A stretch of 64,000 nucleotides of DNA. Source: Bisporella sp. PMI_857 (lineage: Eukaryota > Ascomycota > Leotiomycetes > Helotiales > Helotiaceae). Positions 10,572-22,441 of this stretch are shown here, in pieces. Position numbers and translations under genes: made by a program. A model generated the notes under the pieces. It was given only the letters and a program-made list of their open reading frames with translations. It did no database searches and was not told the DNA's origin. Each line of letters opens with the position of its first letter. The first letter of the stretch is position 1. Location of the stretch: assembly GCA_021307315.1 (NCBI GenBank), contig JAJSPD010000113.1, positions 1-64,000 of the forward strand, given 5' to 3'.

Positions 10572-10792
10572 TACTCAACCGCCCAAATTTTAGTTTTATT
10601 AGAATTTTGTCACAACAACATCATTTAATCAGAATTTGAACACCGCCACGGTAATTTTCGAGTTAATTTACATTAGATCCCTTAATTTGAGAATAATCTG
10701 ACCATTTTTAAATTTTTCGATTTTTTTTGGTGTTCCTTACTATATTTTTGGGCGGTTGAGTAGGGTGGGCGGTTGACTAGGGAAGCCTTCTA

Positions 10793-11614
10793 AATAAAGA
10801 TCACGTGACCACAGGTACACATGAGCAGGGGTCCTGAAAGGACCCACAACACTCCCGCGATAGAGCGAGAATCACCACCGCAAGAGCGTAGTCAATAGCT
10901 GCTACGCCTTTTGCACGGTGATAGGTATTCTAATAGTCACATTAATAACTTTGACAGGGAATATAGGCATATAGATGTCGACTTTCGAGGATCTCGCCTT
11001 GGAGCATGTTGGGTCACAAAATCAGATCATTACCCAGTCGTTGGTCAGTGGATACAGCGCAATGCGGCAGCCGGTGGTAAGGGGAACCAGGAAGCGCCGG
11101 CTCCCCCAATGCGCCTTTTGGGCACAATTCATCCGCTGCCCTCATCACTCGCAGATCTGCGCGTCAAAGCAGCCTCAGAATATATGCAAATCATTGCTCC
11201 TTGCGGTTCTAAAGAGAATTACACTAGCTAGCTGCTGGTATAGGATCATGGTCCAAGATTCCTGGGAAACTCATTCGAGAGGGCCATAAGCCATCCATCT
11301 TTCGATATCTGGCTGGCGGTGCTGTGGGCAAACTCTGGCCGGAGAGTCTTGTCCGTCTTATATGTTGGTATATCTCTATGAGCCTGTTATATCGCAGGTA
11401 GTCAAGTCGGCGGCAAGCTACGAGGCATTTATCGCCACAGGCTGTAAATGTAAAGACTTCAAGCTATTTAAACTTGGACATTTCTCTAATAAGCTGGACC
11501 TCATCAATCATTATCCTCATTCAACCTTATCTATAATTACCCTTTTTCATATATCGTTCTTTTCAATATGCCATCTACAATCAAGTCCTCTACGTTATAC
11601 ACTCTCTCTACATT
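10793..11614. other. Intergenic, no gene supported
   Basis: Two overlapping ~105-codon frames (10911-11231 and 10975-11289) show no recognisable domain and shift frame against each other. The sequence has normal base composition and could be a gene remnant. TCACGTGA-type sites occur near 10802. Confidence 0.4.
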
Positions 11615-12212
11615 ATGTCTAGCTCAATCAAGTCCTCATTAGCCAAAGCCGTTGCAGCCATCAAGGAGCTTGCCTTCTAAAAAAGCACTAAAAAATTCGT
11701 CGAAGGTATCGCCGCCCAGGTCCCAAATCATCACTGGAATCAGGTTGAACGGATCCCAGCCCCATAAGTCTCATGACGACCCGGCTGATCCTAAGCCCAT
11801 CATATTCTTCGCTCTCTACAAATCGAACAAGCTGAACAGCCAGAATCGTGTGGCAAGCGGTCACGTTCATGATGACGGCACCGGACATGTCAATTTCCCC
11901 TCCAAGTACAAGCAATATCGCGCCATTACAGGAATGGAGTACAAACCCCCATCCACCAAAAAGGAGCAACCGACCATAGTGGCGGTGGTTAAGCGGGCCC
12001 GAGCAGCGGCACGTCTGGCCAGTCCAGCAGCTTTGGGAAATCGAAGTCAGGTGGCTCCGACCTCACATGGAGGACAAATGAGCAGACCAAATATGCAGAA
12101 TGGTGGGACGGCACGAAATGGGTTGCGGGAGATTGGTCTGATGAGTATCAAAAATGGTATGCTTATTACAATGGCCAATGGTACTATTGGTGATACCCTG
12201 CATAGGATTTGA
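11615..12212 (+). pseudogene. Broken gene of unknown function
   Basis: Protein-like sequence runs through three frames. It starts MSSSIKSSLAKAVAAIKELAF (11615), meets a TAA, continues KSTKKFVEGIAAQVPNHHW, moves frame near 11760 to DPADPKPIIFFALYKS and GHVHDDGTGHVNFP, and moves again before 12010 to end YAEWWDGTKWVAGDW and YAYYNGQWYYW. The aromatic W/Y-rich tail is compositionally distinctive. No usable splice sites link the frames, so I read one stop and two frameshifts in a decayed gene. I do not recognise the family. Confidence 0.5.
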
Positions 12213-12893
12213 GAACATTTGGGTTTGCGCTAGTCGAACTTTTCCCATATACTTGACTATATAAATCACAACATCCACTTCTATGATCAGGTCGCTCAAA
12301 TACATCGCCTTTCGTACATTCTCTCTTTGCTTTGGTGACAACAGCAAAAATGGAACATTACCTAGCATATATATAAATCCATTGGATCTGGAGAAAGACT
12401 GGTGAATAGCATCTTCTACCCGCTTTCAGATCCCTCGAGTATGCCTACACACCACGTCTACACTTCCGACTTGAAGCCGCAAATCATAAGCTGTGCTGAT
12501 ACGTCGTGACTTCTGCCATTTGACAACATTTCCGGACATTCATATGTAGACGATCGTGTGTGCTAGGTGCTCGTCACTGAGTGGCGAGGTCCGCTCATTG
12601 GTGAAGGCATTTTGCTATATCCCAACGCAATAGATTTGGCCCTCTCCCTACGAAGCCGTGCATAGAGGCGAAGCGGTGTCAAACAACCATCAAACTTGCA
12701 TGTACTCGGCCCTCCGATCTCTTCTTGAACCTCTTCGAATGATTCGCCCCCTCGCGCCAAGACCTCGAAATCCCTCGAGGCTTCGCGCACTTGACTGCGA
12801 TTTATTTTATTGCGTGCGTCCTTATCTGCTTTAGTGAGTTGACCGAAAGGACCGGATCCGCTTGGTGGCAGCTCTCTAAACTGACAAGGGCCT

Positions 12894-13775
12894 ATGAATA
12901 TTCCGGAAAATGTCATCAATCGGATCGCTATACCAACCGATCCAGAGGACAAGTTTGGGTACCATTCTATGTGGCTGACGACAGCAGCTCTGACGCAAAC
13001 GCATACACATATGATTGAGAACGGCCTCAAGTTCAGCAAATTAGTTACAGGAGAAGCCGATGTTTTTTTTCAACCGAAAGAAGATGAGCCATATACGCTT
13101 TACTATCACCTCGCAGAACCCAACATCGAAGCCGAAGCACAGAGCGAAGTCGACATTTTACTGTGTCGCACCGCAGTAAGTCAGACCTTGACCTTTTGCT
13201 TAATGGCACTGGACTCGAAGCCTCGCAACCAAAAATGGCGAAATCACGCGCTAGAGACTGCTTATAGGGCTGTGATTGATCACAAAGCAATCTTACGACA
13301 GATACCTGCTGAAAAGAAGACCCTGACCCCTCCTCCGCCTTCGGTATTTCATGCGCGAATCCATCCCTTCAAGCGGTCGCCGATCATGTTGAGGCCCAGA
13401 AAGCCACGAAAGGCAAGGAATAGCTGTAGCTCTGCAGATATAATTGTACACAAAGATCCACAGAGTCCGTCCGGCTCATCGGATGAGACCTCAGATGTTG
13501 AAACGCCAAGCAAGCCAAGGGCTCGTATGCGCCAGTCTGGTACCGGACGGGTTCGTCCGGTCAAGTCATTACAAGCGGCCGACAAGAGCGATGTTCGCCA
13601 CCGACAATACTGCACACAAGCCTGCTTATTGGGGCTTGTACGAAAACTTCCCTTGGATGATACGTGTCCAAATATCAACGCACATCATGCTCGTGGGGCC
13701 GGCAACCACCATGTTTTAAGGCAGAAATCCCTTGCGAAACTTATGTCACGTCAACTTACTGAAAACCTAACGTAG
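12894..13775 (+). CDS. Truncated fungal protein with YCTQACLLGL motif
   Basis: A 293-residue ORF. The N-terminal half holds TGEADVFFQPKEDEPYTLYYHLAEPN and an alpha-helical stretch; the middle is Pro/Ser/Arg-rich; the end carries YCTQACLLGLVRKLPLDD and CPNINAH. From memory, this arrangement belongs to a large family of uncharacterised fungal proteins in which a kinase-like domain usually follows. Here a stop comes right after KLMSRQLTENL, where the kinase-like part would begin, and only transposon-like sequence follows. Either the protein is naturally short or, more likely, its 3' part was lost. Upstream exons are possible but not evident. Confidence 0.5.
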   Translation: MNIPENVINRIAIPTDPEDKFGYHSMWLTTAALTQTHTHMIENGLKFSKLVTGEADVFFQPKEDEPYTLYYHLAEPNIEAEAQSEVDILLCRTAVSQTLTFCLMALDSKPRNQKWRNHALETAYRAVIDHKAILRQIPAEKKTLTPPPPSVFHARIHPFKRSPIMLRPRKPRKARNSCSSADIIVHKDPQSPSGSSDETSDVETPSKPRARMRQSGTGRVRPVKSLQAADKSDVRHRQYCTQACLLGLVRKLPLDDTCPNINAHHARGAGNHHVLRQKSLAKLMSRQLTENLT

Positions 13776-13779
13776 AAAT

Positions 13780-13979
13780 AGAAGAATAGAGTCACGGGCC
13801 TTCAGAGAGTATGGGGTAAACAAGTCAATTGCTGAAGGTTGTAGAACCTAAACTACAGGAGAGAATCTCTCTACTTATTGAGGTGTGATACTTATACGTG
13901 AGTATCACATACGTAACGCACACGTCAGTAGATTCATCATCGGAGGCAAAAGTACCTATGCATCTTGCGCAAGCATACC
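13780..13979. other. Short intergenic stretch with repeat-like sequence
   Basis: Contains GTGATACTTATACGTGAGTATCAC, an inverted repeat around 13886-13909. It lies between the truncated gene and the copia relic; no ORF. Confidence 0.4.
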
Positions 13980-15500
13980 TACAACATCCCCAATAGGCTA
14001 GGTATGATCCTTAGACCTAGCCTGTTCAACAAGTTGTATTAGGGCCATTGCGCATGTTCAAAGCGTTTGCTACCTGACGTTCAGCTCTGATTTTCTGTAC
14101 CTCATTCATAGCCTTCTTGAGTGCAGCAGCACGCTGGGTGACTGTGGCTAAAGGAGCATCTAACTCAGTCATGCGAGGGTACGCGCCGAATACCAAAAGC
14201 GTAGGTACTAAACCATCAGGGCCGGCCGTGTCGTTCAGGGCTTTGAACGCTATTTGAAAAGCGATATCTCTGTCAATTCCGGGTATTTCAGCGGTTATAA
14301 TTTGATAGATACGACGCAAAGAGCCGTGATAGCGTTCAACTAGGCCAATTAAGTAATAAGCTTCAACTGGAACTGCTTTAGTTGTTGTTCCAACATTGAT
14401 TGCGTATTGCTGAAATTCCTTGCTGACGAAGTTCTTGCCTGCGTCAGAAGGTCTAAATACGTATTAATCCAGCAAGCACGAAGTGATTTCCAAGTATGCT
14501 TTGCAGTGATGTTTTAAAGCCACCTGCCAGCCTGGAATCGAGTACTTTCGTCGACGACGTGCAGCAAAAGCTTGCTTTCGATATACATAATATCGACGAC
14601 CACAAAATAATTGAAGTCGACATTATCTTTGAAAGTGAACTTTAATCGTCCTGGCGATTTGCCGTGCTTTTGGCAGTGCTGGCAATACCGGGTGCTATGC
14701 TCTAGAACGTTTTCGTTATTGTTATGACCTGCTCGTTCTAGAATACGCTTCAGGCGGTTGACTGATAAGTGGCCGAAACGTCTGTGAAGCCAATGTAGCT
14801 CTACTTCAGTCAAATAGCATGGATTCTGATCGAATAACTTAGTGATATACACGCGGAGAAACATATCCTATAGCATGAAAAAGTGGCCGACGTACGACTA
14901 GTACGGTTTTGCTAGGAGTTATGAAAGCATTGGTGAGATTGTTGAAGTACGTGCAAAGATTATCCATGTCTGTAAAGCAGACCAAAAAGGGAGTATCGAC
15001 TTCTACTACGTAGAACTCGACCATGCCGATAAAAGTTGCTACTGTAGTAGAGCCAATAGAAAAAGTTGAGCTGATACCGAATTGAAGGTAAACTATGCCT
15101 TTAGTTGATTCGTTCAGCTTGACTTTGGTAGCTTTCTGAAGTGCGAGGAATTGGCTATAGCCTGCTGTAGAGCGCTTGGAAGCCCCGGTATCGATCATGA
15201 TACCTATGAATTCAGCAGATGTATAGCGTGAAGCGGTTGCGTTGTACGCAAAAGGGTCAGCATCTACAGAAGCGTCGAGCATGGCGTCAGAGCCTCTAAT
15301 TGCATGGTTGCAAGCTCTATTGGCCAGCTCAGTCACCGTGGAGGTTGCGTTGCTTGGGTTGATCTCGCCGTAGGGAAGTGAAATAGGCATCAGATCGTTT
15401 TCATCATCCGCTTCTATATAGGCGCTTACATCGAGTGCCACAGCGTTGAACGCGTCGTTGACTTCTGTGGCTGAATCATACATGTCTGAAGAGGGTTGTT
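13980..15500 (-). pseudogene. copia Gag-Pol relic, second family
   Basis: Protease (IMIDTGASKRSTAG near 15190), GAG-pre-integrase zinc region (LHRRFGHLSVNRLKR, YCQHCQKHGKSPGR near 14700), integrase core (SDAGKNFVSKEF, LVERYHGSLRR near 14330-14440) and a C-terminal piece ending near 14026 follow the same order as the element at 60135-64000, and are clearly homologous to it. Frames change several times, and RT and RNase H are missing. It starts within about 65 bp of the end of the APH pseudogene, so the insertion came close to that gene's 3' end. No LTR is recognisable. Confidence 0.85.
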
Positions 15501-15563
15501 GTCGACCTGTGATGGGAAAGTGTGTCGTCCATTGTTTCGTGACGTGAACAATAATTCAAAGGT

Positions 15564-16441
15564 TTATTCTCCCCACCATTTATTGCGAACTTCTTCCATC
15601 TTGAACACCTCGGGCTGTGGGTGGTCAAGCACTTTGTCAAGTATGCCCTGCCATTCTGTTCTCGTAGCATTGCCAAACCAGGCCGAAGTATATTCCCAAT
15701 AATGCGGATACCATCCAGAGAATTCCCAGTCAATGATTCCAACCACAGTGCCTCCACGAACAATGATATTGCATGGATTTAGATCGCCGTGGGAGAAAGT
15801 TGGCAAAGGCCATGGCCCATCCTGTACGCTCAACATATGCTGGAGGTCGTGCCGGTCTTGATCCCGTTGCCGATCTTTGAGACATTCGGGTGTTAAATCT
15901 TGCCTGAGCCAAGAATGAAATTCTTGAATAGACTTGAATGGACCAAAACGTGGACTTCCACGAGGTATACGCGAGTCGTACAAAGAGCCTCCAACACAGC
16001 TTTCCACGGCCGTGCCTGGAGGTTTTAACGCGCGCAGCTGTCGGAAGATTTTTTCCAACTGCGCGAGAATACTATCTATTGAATTTTTAGTCGTGTTTTC
16101 CCATGCTTTGATAACTCTTCTCCTTGGATTCTCTCCATAACAATATACGCTCTGTTCTTATGTAAAAAAGAGCAATAAACCTTAAGGACGGGAATAGTAG
16201 TGTGTTCAGCCAAGTATTTCAAAGTTGCACCTTCCGTTAAGTGGACTCGACGGCCCGTCTTGAGAATTTTGTTTCTCGAGATTCGTGTACAAAGGCCATC
16301 GCGCGGATAGATCTTCGACGTTATATGTGACGCGAGTCGTGTCAATATACGGCGAATAAAAGTATTGTTGATAGCAAGACATTCGGTGCCGTTGTGCTGC
16401 GCTTCAATGTTGTAAATGGGCGGAACGTATAACGATGCCAT
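15564..16441 (-). pseudogene. APH/choline-kinase-like phosphotransferase, frameshifted
   Basis: The first frame (16441-16076) gives the N-lobe (EGATLKYLAEHTTIPVLKVY, AYIVMERIQGEEL). The second (to 15564) gives the catalytic part, FSHGDLNPCNIIV (Brenner motif) and VGIIDWEFSG (metal-binding Asp), ending EVRNKWWGE. The switch occurs at about 16110, where one base appears lost; no GT donor exists for an intron there. Such fungal APH-fold proteins phosphorylate small molecules and are mostly uncharacterised. The rest of the frame is clean, so the lesion is either recent or an assembly error. Confidence 0.75.
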
Positions 16442-16844
16442 TCTGTGATCCTGAGATGAGCGTAGACACCTCGTGAGGCGTAGAGAGAAAAACCTACTGG
16501 CTCTTCAACATTCGGCGTGTGTTGATTCAAGCTGCAGGAATGGCAAAATCGACGTTGGACGAGCGCATGCGCGGCGCTTTAGGGACGAGGGTATTGCGAA
16601 GGGGTCGAGCACGACTGAGCGAAGTGGCAATTCGGTTGACCGCCTGTCATTTTCGTCAATCTCCATTTCATCACGTGTGTGTAATCTGCACGGTGCACTG
16701 TCAGGGGTCCCAATACATCCTGTAAATACCCCGCACCCCCCAACCAGAACGCAACCAGAACACGACACCGAGGAACCCGTAAAACGCGACTGCAACCTCT
16801 AAACCAATTGATTCTTTTTCAGACCTCGATTTACATCCGTACAT

Positions 16845-17060
16845 TATGGATATCGAACCGCCAACGCCTGTATTTTCTCCAATGCGAGTGTTGGTATCAC
16901 CTACACCATCATTGCCTTCGGTTACTGAGCCTTCTTTAATGCCACCACCGCCAGCAGCCATGTATACCCCTCAAGATGAGTTGTATTAGTCAATTCAGGC
17001 TTGGACAGCACAGCATAACCGTCACGGAGTAAATCAGAGCTATAGAATAGTCAATCGGGT
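16845..17060 (+). pseudogene. Possible MULE/FAR1-type transposase N-terminus
   Basis: MDIEPPTPVFSPMRVL continues as a Pro/Ser-rich leader to PQDELY, a TAG, then SIQAWTAQHNRHGVNQSYRI. Fungal Mutator-like transposases often begin with a Pro-rich leader followed by a FAR1-like block of form SIQxWAxxHGYxV. Nothing further downstream matches. Weak, motif-level call. Confidence 0.3.
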
Positions 17061-17178
17061 GAGCGAAGTGATATAATACTGTTGTAGAATACACGCTTGT
17101 AGAACACAAAAGAAAGGGAACGCTCAGATCCCGTACAGCTAGGACGCGCGCCAAGCGCACCTAGCTACATATGGAATG

Positions 17179-17761
17179 CTAAGCGAGCCTCGGCTGCTCG
17201 CATTCCCCGTGATATTTTTGCAGAGCTTTTTCCGTGATTCTGAGAATTCTGTTCAAGTCTCGCCCAATGTCCCAGTCCTCATCAGATTCTGATTCAATAG
17301 TAGCTCCATCGACTCGGGATAGGAATTCTCCCATAGTCTTGCTGGTTTCTTCCTATTCATCATCCTCGTCGTAATAACAACTTGGGCATTTATCTTTCTA
17401 GGCTGCGTCACAATCCATCCCGCATTTGCTACAATGTGCCTCAATTGTTTTCAAGTTGGGTATGGATCTTTTGTTCTTCCTCCGTTGACTTGGCTTCCAA
17501 GACGGCGATTTCCTTGGCTCCCTTTGCTTCGCTTAAATTTAAGGTTACTTGGTGCCAAGGCGCTAATGGTGAACGTTTCAATCGTACCCCTCTAAAATCA
17601 TCAAAGAGTACCAGAATAAGTTGTTCACTTTGCCTCAAACTGATGATGGAAAAGATGCATTGACCTCGAAGAGTCTGCCTTGTGCAACACTCATTACTAT
17701 CTCCATCAAGTGATCTTACTACCGAGGCACCCAAATGCACCAGTTCTGGGCAGCGATGCAA
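17179..17761 (-). pseudogene. Decayed zinc-ribbon protein fragment
   Basis: One frame reads to EQKIHTQLENN at about 17441. The neighbouring frame then carries CSKCGMDC and KCPSCYYDEDDE, a four-cysteine zinc-ribbon-like pair, and ends IGRDLNRILRITEKAL near 17230. Two in-frame TAG codons interrupt it at CAG-like positions. I do not recognise the family; the upstream part is lost in sequence without a clear frame. Confidence 0.35.
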
Positions 17762-19829
17762 CCATTGGATCTTGACTGCATATGCGGAGATGACAAGGAA
17801 ATTAATCGCGAAATCTTGCTCTGCTGCACGTCCATACCACTGGCTCTCGGGAAATGCGCTGGCAGCTATGGGAGAGATGCTTAATATTGACTATTGGATC
17901 CGCGGGCTATAAGTCTGGAATGATATGTGATCGATAAGGGTTTGAATTAGGATGACATTGGTTGTAGATATCGGTGGCTTATCCCAGTTCACTCATACAA
18001 TTGGTCCATCAATATGATTGAGGTTTCAGACGGCTCGTGACGCTTCACCGACATTGCTATGGAACTTGTCATCGGGGTATTCTTGATTAGTATTGGACGC
18101 ATCTGCTGAGAAGAAAGGATTATCACAATTACAGCTGCCAAGGCACTAACTCAATAGTGCTATCGTGTGGGCCTATGTGACTGTGTATGCATGAAACCAC
18201 TGAATGCAAACTGGGCAGGAGCTCTCACGTTGCTGTGATCCCCTCACCAAGGAAATTCCAGTCTTAATGTGAAGCCCGTCATGTTCAAATGCTCTGTTTT
18301 CAAAAAGGCTCTTCAAAGCACCTAAATAGCTCTTGTACACGTATCTCTTGCGATGCATTTCGGCTCTCTCAACCGTACAAGTCTATCGGCGACGACGGTG
18401 ATAGACAGTGGATTTAGCGCTAGATGCCCCAAAAAGCTTTAAGCAGTTGTGGTGCAACAGCTCGGATGCATAGCATCTGACAAGCTATTAAATATCCTGT
18501 AACAGAAAACACTTGTAATAAGAAGCTCCCTCCAAGAAGATTCACCTTAGCACAACCTCACTATTATATCGGCTTCTTTGCTCTCATGATTGATTTGGGG
18601 CAGCGACCACAACACACAAAGTATTCTACCTTTTCCGCCATTGCAACTTTCGAAAGTTGGCAAAAGATTCCAGTACCGTATTTACAAACAAGTTGTAAAG
18701 GTGTAGCGAGCTAAGAAAATAAACGCTACAATGCGGAGTGTAAAGTAATCATTCTGGCGTTTGACCGGTGCCTTAAACCGGCCTGATTTCCCATCGACGA
18801 AGGGTGGCGATATCTAGTATCCCGCATCCTGTACGGCCATTAACCTCTGTGGTCCCTAAAGTAAGACAGAACCCACAGAAAAGGAGATATGACTAGCACG
18901 GAATATTCTTCATAGCCATTATTTGACGACTTGTCGGATATATTCACCGCCTTTCAAGACATACAAGCTATCAGAGGAAAATATTAGTCTCAGCCTTCGA
19001 CAGGGGTTGGTGCTTTCGGTAGCACATATATAAAGAGAGGAAAGGTAATCAGCATAGAGGTTTGTCGGGTTAATGCATGACAAGCACGATTGCAAAAACT
19101 GCGATTGGCGGCTGATGCTTCCCCGACGTCGCATTCCGGGTCGGCAAGACTTGTTCCGTCAAATATTTGCAAAATACCAGGCATGACTATTTCCCCAGCT
19201 GCGACGGGATTATGCAAATATTAGATTTTACATTTAACATCTTAGGGCCGTTATTTTTTAGGCTCACTATGTCAGTCACTGACTCTCGTTCGTGAAGACC
19301 AGCGGTGTAATATGACAAATGCAATAGTGGCCGTCCGACACTACCTATTTTGTCCAAATTCCTCTTTTCTCCACCGCGCGAGCCCCACCCTAGCTATTCT
19401 ACATTCCTGTATGTGCATTGAAACAGACCTTTTCGTAAATCCGTTCGACATGCCATTTGTGTTTGCAGGATCCGCCAATACAATTTTGTAGCCGAGTGGA
19501 GTTTAGAAGCTGGTACTTTCGAGAGCGCTAGCCAACTGCTCTCATGAGCCAATCGCTGGGATATGTAGCGCGATTGTAAGTCTCATTGTGTTACTCTGCC
19601 ATCCGAAATAACTGTATCACCATGGTGCCTATTTCTGCTGGTCAAAATAGTGATACAACTCGCCTAAAGCTTCACAACCGGTTCAAATTCGTTACGTGGA
19701 AAGGACTAATACACCATTAATTTATTCACTAAGCTCCAGGAGTGTACCCTAATTCTTAAGATCCTTCTTTAACCTTCATTAACTAACTTAGTAATAGCAT
19801 ATCCTATGACAAATCCCATTTCCACCAAA
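17762..19829. other. 2-kb region without recognisable gene
   Basis: Only short, unrelated ORFs below 80 codons. Composition is normal (not AT-rich). It lies downstream of the reductase gene. I see no repeats or TE termini I can define. Confidence 0.45.
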
Positions 19830-21192
19830 TTAAAACTTCCATTGTTCTATCCACCGTACCATATCTTGTGCCATAGTTGGTTGAAGATTTGTCATCTTTG
19901 GGCTGCCAGCCTTTGCTCTTGCAATGTCAAACTTCGCGAGCTGATAGCCAAAACTTTCTGCGCGCATTAAAATTTTAAATAGACCAACCATTTTTAGTAC
20001 CGGCAGCGATTGTGTTGTCTGACCACAAGCAGCAGCATCTATGAATATGCCGAACCATTGCTCGAATAACACCAATCGCAGTGACCATGTGTTCAGGTGA
20101 GATTTGACGACAAGGACCAGATCGGTCCATGACTTGTTTTGGTGGTTGAACACATGATAAAACTCACAGCATCCCTCCTGATGTGGACCAGACTGTATTG
20201 GGTACTTTGTCATGTTCATCAACTCCATTAGGATATCCGAAAACACATCAACGGGGACCCAGTCGAGATGATTTAAGTATGGCAGATTCCGAGGGAGAAC
20301 GCGCATCTTTTTCGAACTTGAAATCATCTACCCTATCGTTAGCGTGCGATTACAAAATCTGAGCTATGTGATATACGAACCGACGGAATCCATTCGCCTT
20401 TGTTCCAAACACCATTTGATTTGAGCGGGCCGGCAATGTGTGGTAAACGGTATATGGTGGTTCTTGTTCCACAGATTTTACTAGATCTTTCCAGAAGCAT
20501 TTCCGCTAACAATTTGGATTGACCATACCCAAGTTCTGCTACGGCCAAATCATCTATAGGACCCTCGGGTACCATCGAACCTGGATGAAGAACTGACCAG
20601 TAGACAGCAACCGCGATTGATGAAATAAATGATATGTGGGGTCTCCTAGCCTGGATCGAGAAATCGATGATGTTTCGCACACCTCGAACATATGGTAAAA
20701 AAGTGTCAAGCTCACTTATAAGATCCACCGGCCACTGACAATCTAAGTGTTGTTCAGTATTTCCATCAATTGCAGAAGCATGACTTACAACTTACGTATG
20801 AAATGCGTGACACTCTGAAATAAGGCCTGATATGTAGCCTCATCAAGATTGAAGTTCGGTTTCGTCAGATCGGCATGAATAAACTCTACACGAGCAAGAT
20901 CCCACTGTTCGCAAAGCCCGCGCTCCTTGTTTGCGCTCATTTGTCTGTCGTAACCATTTGTAGCTCTATTCAGACAGTATATTTTGTCTACTTTGGCTAA
21001 GGCAATAAGGTGACTCAGAAGATGAGATCCGAGAGAACCAGTGCTTCCTGTAAGTACTACTTGAGTTCCAAGCTCCTGGTCAGGGTCAGTAGTCCTGACA
21101 TATGCAGAGGCACCAAGTCCTGCAGCATATTGACCGAGGAGCGACTGTAGCTTAGGCACATCTGCCCTTGTTGGGACCGGGAATTCTTTCAT
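19830..21192 (-). CDS. Free-standing thioester reductase (NAD-binding_4)
   Basis: Three exons (21192-20796, 20742-20381, 20327-19830) give a continuous 418-residue frame; introns are 53 bp each, with GTAAGT or GTTCGT donors. After a short linker (PTRADVPKLQSLLGQYA), as found behind carrier domains, comes the Rossmann motif VVLTGSTGSLGSHLLSHL, then FIHADLTKPNFNL, the SSIAVAVYW strand and GYGQSKLLAEMLL (YxxxK catalytic pair), ending VRWIEQWKF. This is the reductase domain of NRPS-like/carboxylate-reductase enzymes, which releases carrier-bound acyl thioesters as aldehydes or alcohols using NADPH. Adenylation and carrier domains are absent upstream. It is divergent to the polyketide synthase, 1.25 kb away. 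It may be a truncated A-T-R gene or a trans-acting release enzyme. Confidence 0.8.
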
Positions 21193-22441
21193 GGTATTTT
21201 TTTCCCTCACAGATCTGATGGTAAAAGATATTGGCTAAAGGAAGACCTGCGGGTTGTGAGGTAATAATTCTGCTAGAGTTTGACACTCCTTATATGGTTA
21301 ACCCTCGGATGAAAACGCACCTCAAAAAACACTTGACTGCCACAATTCGTCCAAGTTATGGAAATGGAATATTATATCCTTGTTCATGCGGTCTAGCTGA
21401 AAGGAAGCACAAATTTGTGAGATGGCCTTTCTATAACCCTGAAAATAAATACGTAGATGCAATAATGCCTATATTTAAGGATTGGAAAAGTGACCTCAAA
21501 CTTGGGCTAGACCTATAACGAGCTTAGTATGTGTATGCGTGTTATGCCGTAAAGGCCTCATAACATATGACAAATATAAAGTGGCAGACTGCTACAGATC
21601 TGAATAATCAAATGCATACCCTAAATTATGAAGACTAGTATATTCTCAATTGATCCTGCAAGATATGCGAGTAGTCTCCTTGTGCGTGTTGTAGGGTGTC
21701 CCGGTTATCTAAAGTGTAACGTCTAATGAATAGCATCCTGTATTAGCATATCCAATTGACGTTATAGATTTGCCTATCATGCAGTATGCCGTACTTCTGA
21801 ACATCACGCATCACTCAATAGTGTGACTGAAACATGCAGTAGTACTCTATGCACGCGATCGCTCATTTCATGAATGCAGTGTCGCTAATTCGAAGCGATA
21901 GGATCGATGCCAATATACCCTATGCATATCATGCAGGCTTAGTTGGCGGACCCTCATTTGTGGACGTCAAACTCCCTCCTCGTTTGTGAAACGTTTCTGG
22001 CATTTAAGTCATATCTCAGAATGATAGTCGCAAGGTGAAACTTCGAAAGCTGTTTCTCGGCCGAGATTTGGAAAAAAGATAGAACGAGGCAAATAAAGCC
22101 AAAGCATTCTGAGCTCTACTAATCCAGCGGAAGAATTAAGTTTGTGGAGGCAAGACCGTCGTCATCGAGCACTTTATTGATTTTTTTCATGTAGCTCTTC
22201 GAGATCTTCAACCCAATAGGCGGTTTGATCGTGCTGTATAAGAGGGGTTTCTATTCGTGATCAACAAACACATCTTGTATTGGTTCGAATATGCAGAGTC
22301 GAGTGTCAATCATACTATAATTCTTCATGACCAAGTTGTAGACGTGATCGTAATTCTCAAAATAAATTCGTTACAGCAAATTCCATTGCATATCAATCTT
22401 CACACATACAGCGCAACAGAGTATCCGGCTTTAACCTTGCA
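21193..22441. other. Divergent intergenic region
   Basis: About 1.25 kb between the reductase and polyketide synthase starts. A 95-codon ORF (21231-21518, +) with CSCGLAERKHKF has no recognised relatives and overlaps the likely reductase promoter; I do not call it. A shared bidirectional promoter is plausible but no site is identified. Confidence 0.4.

Larger units (their letters stand above)
5588..10790. mobile_element. 247-bp TA-flanked MITE, split by copia
   Basis: Left end GAAGGCTTCCCTAGTCAACC (from 5588) and the right end at 10790 are perfect inverted repeats of about 44 bp once the copia element is removed. TA flanks both sides (5586-5587 and 10791-10792), which indicates a Tc1/mariner-pogo type transposase acting in trans. 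Own sequence is 5588-5620 plus 10577-10790. The AT-rich interior has no coding potential. It lies just upstream of the kinase start, so it may affect that promoter. Confidence 0.9.

Noticed and set aside
12563..12900. Minus-strand frame with LTKADKDARNKINRSQ and FEEVQEEIGGPSTC
   Set aside because: It looks protein-like but has no recognised family, overlaps the start of the plus-strand gene, and lacks a clear start or splice signals. Too weak to call.
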